From: Nitrospirae bacterium MYbinv3
GTDB taxonomy: Bacteria; Nitrospirota; Thermodesulfovibrionia; Thermodesulfovibrionales; Magnetobacteriaceae
Direction of reading: 5' to 3'
Assembly (NCBI GenBank): GCA_002753395.1
Contig: PEAB01000018.1
Location: 1 to 35,248, forward strand
Length of the DNA stretch: 35,248 bases
Part shown: piece by piece, positions 31,852 through 35,248 of the stretch
Position numbering within the stretch: the stretch's first letter is position 1
Layout: each line of letters begins with the position of its first letter
Translations under genes and position numbers: made by a program
Notes under the pieces: generated by a model
What the model saw: only the letters and a program-made list of their open reading frames with translations
Told to the model about the DNA's origin: nothing
Databases searched by the model: none

Positions 31852-32119
31852 TGTCTGAACTAGGATTACACAGATTAAAGGATTTACAGGAATAAGGTAT
31901 CTTCTTTATATTTCATGCTAACTATGCTTTTAAGCTCTCTGGATTCCTGCTTTCGCAGGAATGACATATTTGGAAAACGGCTATAACTGTCATTCCCACG
32001 AAAGTGGGAATCCATGTATTGAAACCATAAAATAAAATTACCATGTTTTTTTTAGAGGATACGGAATAAGTTTAATTAATCCTGCTAATCCCTTAATCCG
32101 TTAAATCATGGTTCAGACA
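31852..32119. repeat. palindromic repeat unit interrupted by a MITE
   Basis: The left arm from 31852 (TGTCTGAACTAGGATTACAC...) and the right arm ending 32119 (its complement TGTCTGAACCATGATTTAAC...) are imperfect inverted repeats of about 40-45 bases; both continue with a GGATTA-type sequence and CAGGA. Without the inserted 167-bp element and one 8-base duplication the unit would be about 93 bases and fold into a single long hairpin. It resembles intergenic palindromic units known from environmental genomes. It lies upstream of fliL, in the gap between two divergently read units. Confidence 0.65.
31896..32062. mobile_element. 167-bp hairpin-rich MITE, copy 1
   Basis: Ends GTATCTTCT... and ...AGAGGATAC are imperfect inverted repeats. 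The element is flanked by exact 8-base direct repeats GGAATAAG (31888-31895 and 32063-32070). Inside are two facing hairpins, TTCCTGC-tttc-GCAGGAA (31944-31961) and TTCCCAC-gaaa-GTGGGAA (31993-32010). They are mutual inverted copies that differ by paired, compensating base changes, so the stems are probably under selection. No coding capacity. A second copy of the same length is at 33923-34089 in opposite orientation. Confidence 0.82.
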
Positions 32120-32406
32120 TTTTTTATTGCAGTCATATGAAATTGACATTGTTAATTTAATTACGCTACATACTATTTAAACCCAATTTACTATATCCAC
32201 TGAGAAACAGACACGTTCAGTAGTGTCAAAGCATTGACGGTTATGATGTTTTTTCAACCTTTAGTTAAAATAGATCTGCACCAGTATTTTATTCATACTT
32301 GATTTATTTTATACTTTTTTGATAAGTTATCTGTTATATATGAAGGACGTAATGGTTTTTACGAAGAACTCATAGATATCTAATAAAAAAACGGGGTAAA
32401 GCTAAC
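32120..32406. other. AT-rich leader region of the HD-GYP-PilZ gene
   Basis: About 290 bases, very AT-rich, no gene. A perfect TTGACA minus-35 hexamer lies at 32143-32148 on the plus strand, but only weak minus-10 candidates follow around 32166-32175. I see no riboswitch that I could name. It must contain the promoter of the downstream gene. Confidence 0.35.
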
Positions 32407-33891
32407 ATGAAGATGCGACGTGTCAGAGTCGGTGACATACAAGTAGGGCAGCCTTTGGCAGCATCCATACATGACGAAACAGGTCACTTGATGCTGCGTA
32501 GGGGATATATAGTAACCGAAGAGGATGTACTGAAAACATTGCGAGGGCTTGTTGCAACCGAAGAACAAGAGAAAGAGGAAAAACTGGCCCAGATCACAGA
32601 GCATGACGTCGATATTATTATTGAGGAGGACTCACCTTTTGAGGAGATCGATATAGTCTATCAGAGGCTTGAGAACTTGTTCAGGCAATTAGGCACAGAA
32701 AGAGACATCCGGACGAAACTCCTTTTTTTATCGAACATAATAGTGCATGTATGCTCTTTAGATGAAGACCTGGCGTTGGGCACTTTACTTCTGAGACAGG
32801 ATGCCAGGTACACAATCAAACATCCGCTACATACGGCTATCGTGTGTGAGGTTATAGCTAAGAAGCTCGGTTGGTCTGTAACGGATCGCCTATCCTTGCT
32901 TTCTGCTGCCATTACTATGAATATTGCTATGATAGAGTTACAGGAGATGTTACATTACCAAAAAGACCCTCTAACGGATAAGCAGAGGAGAAACATTCAA
33001 AGCCACCCTGTTCAAGGTATGGAGTTGTTGAAGAAAAACAAGATTAATGACCAGTTATGGTTGAAAGCCGTGCTTCAGCACCATGAGACTTTAGATGGCA
33101 GCGGTTATCCATACAATCTTAAAGGAGAAGAGGTGTCTCAAGGGGCACGAATCGTTTACTTGGCAGACCTGTACTGTGCACGTGTAACCGGCCGTGACTA
33201 TCGCCCCCCACTGTCGCCAACCATGGCTATGAAGGAGATCTTCCTCAATAAAGGTCAGCGGATTGATATGGATTTAGCAATGGTCTTTATAAAAAACCTG
33301 GGGATGTACCCACCAGGCTCGTTTGTAAGACTCAAGAATAATGAGATTGCTGTGGTGACACAGCGTGGAGAGAAAACAAATGCCCCTATCGTCCATACAG
33401 TGATAAAAGGTAACGGCTTTCCACCGTTGACGCCACTGCGCCGTGATACCAGTTTTGACGAGTTCGCTGTAAGCGCAATACTTTCTCATCATAAGCCTCC
33501 AATTGAGGTAAACAGCCATCAACTATGGGGCTACGGTGTCTTTAAGAAACCTAAGATAACAAGAAGGAAACGTGACAGACTGCAAACAAACATACCTGCA
33601 AAACTCCTCGACATGGTGACCATCAAGACCTCTGATGCTGCTATTATCAACATAAGCGAACACGGTTGTCTGGTGAGAACTTCAGGAGTAGACAGCAATC
33701 TCTATGTACTGGACAAGAACTACTTTATCTCCTTCAGACTGCTCGAAAAAACTTTTGAGAATATTGAATGCGTAGTAAAAAACTCTCAGATTAAGGATGG
33801 AAACCATCTGTTAGGCATAGAGTTTATTGATATAAGCGAAGAACTTAAAAACATGGTATCCTTTTATATAGACACCATGCGTTTAGATTAA
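32407..33891 (+). CDS. degenerate HD-GYP domain protein with C-terminal PilZ
   Basis: A 494-residue cytoplasmic protein. Residues 1-50 (RVRVGDIQVGQPLAASIHDE) resemble the N-terminal domain common before HD-GYP. The HD-GYP domain spans about 100-310: HHETLDGSGYP (225-235) and ADLYCARVTGRDYRP are kept, but the metal-binding HD dyad is replaced by MN (171-172, in SAAITMNIAMIEL). So phosphodiesterase activity is doubtful. Residues about 386-490 are PilZ, with RRKRDR and NISEHG (415-420), the c-di-GMP binding motifs. It may act as a c-di-GMP effector for motility. It is on the opposite strand to the flagellar genes and flanked by inverted MITE copies. Confidence 0.85.
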   Translation: MKMRRVRVGDIQVGQPLAASIHDETGHLMLRRGYIVTEEDVLKTLRGLVATEEQEKEEKLAQITEHDVDIIIEEDSPFEEIDIVYQRLENLFRQLGTERDIRTKLLFLSNIIVHVCSLDEDLALGTLLLRQDARYTIKHPLHTAIVCEVIAKKLGWSVTDRLSLLSAAITMNIAMIELQEMLHYQKDPLTDKQRRNIQSHPVQGMELLKKNKINDQLWLKAVLQHHETLDGSGYPYNLKGEEVSQGARIVYLADLYCARVTGRDYRPPLSPTMAMKEIFLNKGQRIDMDLAMVFIKNLGMYPPGSFVRLKNNEIAVVTQRGEKTNAPIVHTVIKGNGFPPLTPLRRDTSFDEFAVSAILSHHKPPIEVNSHQLWGYGVFKKPKITRRKRDRLQTNIPAKLLDMVTIKTSDAAIINISEHGCLVRTSGVDSNLYVLDKNYFISFRLLEKTFENIECVVKNSQIKDGNHLLGIEFIDISEELKNMVSFYIDTMRLD

Positions 33892-33922
33892 TATGCGGTG
33901 TGAATCTTAAATATCCGTTTGT

Positions 33923-34089
33923 GTATCCTCTTTAAAAAAAGCATGGTAATTTATTTTATGGTTTCAAGACATGGATCCCTACTTTCATGGGAATGACAGC
34001 AATAGCCGTTTTTCAAATATGTCATACCTGCGAAAGCAGGAATCCAGAAAGTTTAAAAGCATAGTTACCATGAAATATAAAGAAGATGC
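33923..34089. mobile_element. 167-bp hairpin-rich MITE, copy 2 (inverted)
   Basis: The reverse complement of this segment matches 31896-32062 over its whole length with scattered differences. The hairpin CCTGC-gaaa-GCAGG is intact at 34027-34040, while the other stem (33976-33993) has lost pairs. Flanks are CCGTTTGT (33915-33922) and CCGATTGT (34089-34096), a 7-of-8 match that would be an aged target duplication overlapping the last base. It follows the HD-GYP-PilZ stop by about 30 bases. A 60-codon frame inside it is not considered a gene. Confidence 0.75.
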
Positions 34090-34174
34090 CGATTGTTCTT
34101 GTAAAGGGATAAATACAAATCCTGTTTCTACAGCAATGACGATAGAAGATTAGGTCTGTCAACAAAAGGTAATT

Positions 34175-35248
34175 ATGATCAAAGAAAGGTGTTCTGCTGT
34201 GCACCAGGAAACAGCTTATAAGAAATCTTCTATCTTTCAACAAAGTCCGTGGACATTTGTAGGATATTGGTTGTTGGCTGCCATACTTATGTCGTTGGTC
34301 TTTTCGTCTTATATTCTTATACCAACCGTTTTCCATGATAATTCTGTGTTAATTGGTAACTCTACTGAACCAGCTTACAAAAGTAATTGCTCAAACTATA
34401 GCGAATTAAGCCAGTCGCTTATGCTGGGACGTCCCGTTTCTTCGCTCATAGAGTGCTTTCTTTTTAAGCACATAAAATCTATTAATGATTTACAAAAGTT
34501 GAGGTTAGCTGTTGTCTTGTTATATTCATGTGGGGCTGCTATCTTGACTGTACTGTTAATTTGTTGTAGCGTGTTACCCACTGTTGCGTTTTTTTTAAGT
34601 CTGTCGATCTTCATCCTGCCAGGGCCGCAATATATGGTATATTTAGCTTGGCCTGCCCAACCTATAGCCACATTATTGGCAATAATAAGCTATATCTTAC
34701 TGGATCAAAGCTGGCTGGGTAGGCCCTCTGACAGGAAAACTGCTTTGGTATGGGCAGGGAGAGGTATATTGGCCTTTTCTATCTTACTAATAACAATGTT
34801 TATATACCAAGCACATGCTTTTTTCTTCTTTATAGTCAGCTTTATAGCTGTTAGTATGGGTTCAGAGAAGTCAAGGATACGTTCTCTTATCCTTTTAGTT
34901 ACCAGGGATATATGCTTTTTTGGCTTTACAGGTTTTGTCTACTATATAACGACTAAGTTATTTATTTCAAGCAAATACTTATCTAACGATCCAAATTATC
35001 TAATAGAAATGTCGACTAAACATCTACTGCGGAAGATATCGCTATTGTATAAAGACTTAATACCTATTGTATTTAATTTATGGAACGTTTATCTTTCTAA
35101 TGTGTATGGTCGCATTGTGTTTGCTACAGTGGGTATCTTATTAACAGGTTTATTTATTCTATTCATTAAGAAGAAACGGTTTAATCCTTGTATCGTCATT
35201 CTTTATGCAGCTTTACTGTCATTCTTCATCTTATTTCCATGGATATTG
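34175..35248 (+). CDS. polytopic membrane protein, incomplete at right edge
   Basis: An open frame of 358 codons from the ATG at 34175 (AAGGT just upstream) to the window end without a stop. It begins MIKERCSAVHQETAYKKSSI, then a first membrane helix (FVGYWLLAAILMSLVFSSYI) and an outside loop with TEPAYKSNCSNYSELSQSLM then LGRPVSSLIEC, and many further hydrophobic segments separated by short loops. The first loop with GRPVSSLIE is reminiscent of GtrII-like membrane glycosyltransferases, but I do not recognise the family with confidence. A role in surface or flagellin glycosylation is only a guess. Confidence 0.75.
   Translation, partial: MIKERCSAVHQETAYKKSSIFQQSPWTFVGYWLLAAILMSLVFSSYILIPTVFHDNSVLIGNSTEPAYKSNCSNYSELSQSLMLGRPVSSLIECFLFKHIKSINDLQKLRLAVVLLYSCGAAILTVLLICCSVLPTVAFFLSLSIFILPGPQYMVYLAWPAQPIATLLAIISYILLDQSWLGRPSDRKTALVWAGRGILAFSILLITMFIYQAHAFFFFIVSFIAVSMGSEKSRIRSLILLVTRDICFFGFTGFVYYITTKLFISSKYLSNDPNYLIEMSTKHLLRKISLLYKDLIPIVFNLWNVYLSNVYGRIVFATVGILLTGLFILFIKKKRFNPCIVILYAALLSFFILFPWIL

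Noticed and set aside
31896-34089. composite transposon carrying the HD-GYP-PilZ gene
   Set aside because: The two MITE copies have different flanking duplications (GGAATAAG versus CCGTTTGT/CCGATTGT), so each inserted on its own.
33971-34153. 60-codon frame after the HD-GYP-PilZ gene
   Set aside because: It lies mostly inside MITE copy 2 and has no ribosome binding site.
34022-34671. two minus-strand frames (34022-34336, 34396-34671)
   Set aside because: Antisense to the MITE and to the membrane-protein gene, which has a good start site and a continuous frame.
1-35248. tRNA, rRNA or CRISPR arrays
   Set aside because: No cloverleaf, ribosomal core sequence or regularly spaced direct repeats were seen on reading the window; the repeats found are inverted or MITE-like.

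Overview
The window is almost entirely one flagellar and chemotaxis gene cluster, read right to left on the minus strand from fliL (about 31.7 kb) to a stand-alone flhB-like gene (about 1.07 kb). Accessory DNA sits at both edges. P- and L-ring genes (flgI, flgH) show a Gram-negative, double-membrane cell. FlhF/FlhG suggest polar or number-controlled flagella. The AT-leaning composition, a HEAT-repeat gene next to cheR, FliW/CsrA regulation and a CheA with repeat modules in place of P2 together suggest a Nitrospirota-like or deltaproteobacterial-grade lineage. That placement is an inference.

Layout on the minus strand, in order of transcription: (1) motor and export genes fliL-fliM-fliN-fliO-fliP-fliQ-fliR-flhB-flhA-flhF-flhG-fliA (31.7-21.8 kb), tightly packed, often with 4-bp overlaps; (2) chemotaxis genes: HEAT protein-cheR-two cheY-like regulators-cheW/cheZ fusion-cheA-cheB-cheW (21.7-13.1 kb); (3) a 380-bp gap carrying a good sigma-54 site, then a small HTH protein-flgF-flgG-flgA-flgH-flgI-flgJ(N) (12.7-7.65 kb); (4) a good sigma-28 site at the end of flgJ, then flgM-flgN-flgK-flgL (7.6-3.9 kb); (5) csrA-fliW-fliK-like-flhX (3.5-1.07 kb). 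This fits a regulatory cascade: housekeeping and sigma-54 promoters drive basal body and rod/ring genes, and FliA with its anti-sigma FlgM controls late genes. flgB, flgC, flgD, flgE, fliE-J, flagellin, fliD and motAB are absent and must lie elsewhere.

The left edge holds the end of an ISL3-type transposase running off the window, a possible gene remnant and a DUF104/RelE-like toxin-antitoxin pair. The right edge is on the plus strand: a degenerate HD-GYP domain fused to PilZ, then an incomplete polytopic membrane protein running off the window.

Small non-coding mobile elements are unusually readable here. A 161-bp MITE with a perfect 9-bp target duplication lies between flgL and csrA. A 167-bp hairpin-rich MITE occurs twice in opposite orientation around the HD-GYP-PilZ gene, and one of these copies has jumped into the middle of an older palindromic repeat with an exact 8-bp target duplication. 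The most interesting protein-level observation is a single polypeptide joining a CheW domain to a complete CheZ phosphatase, with the catalytic QDLTGQ motif and the C-terminal CheY-binding peptide both intact.
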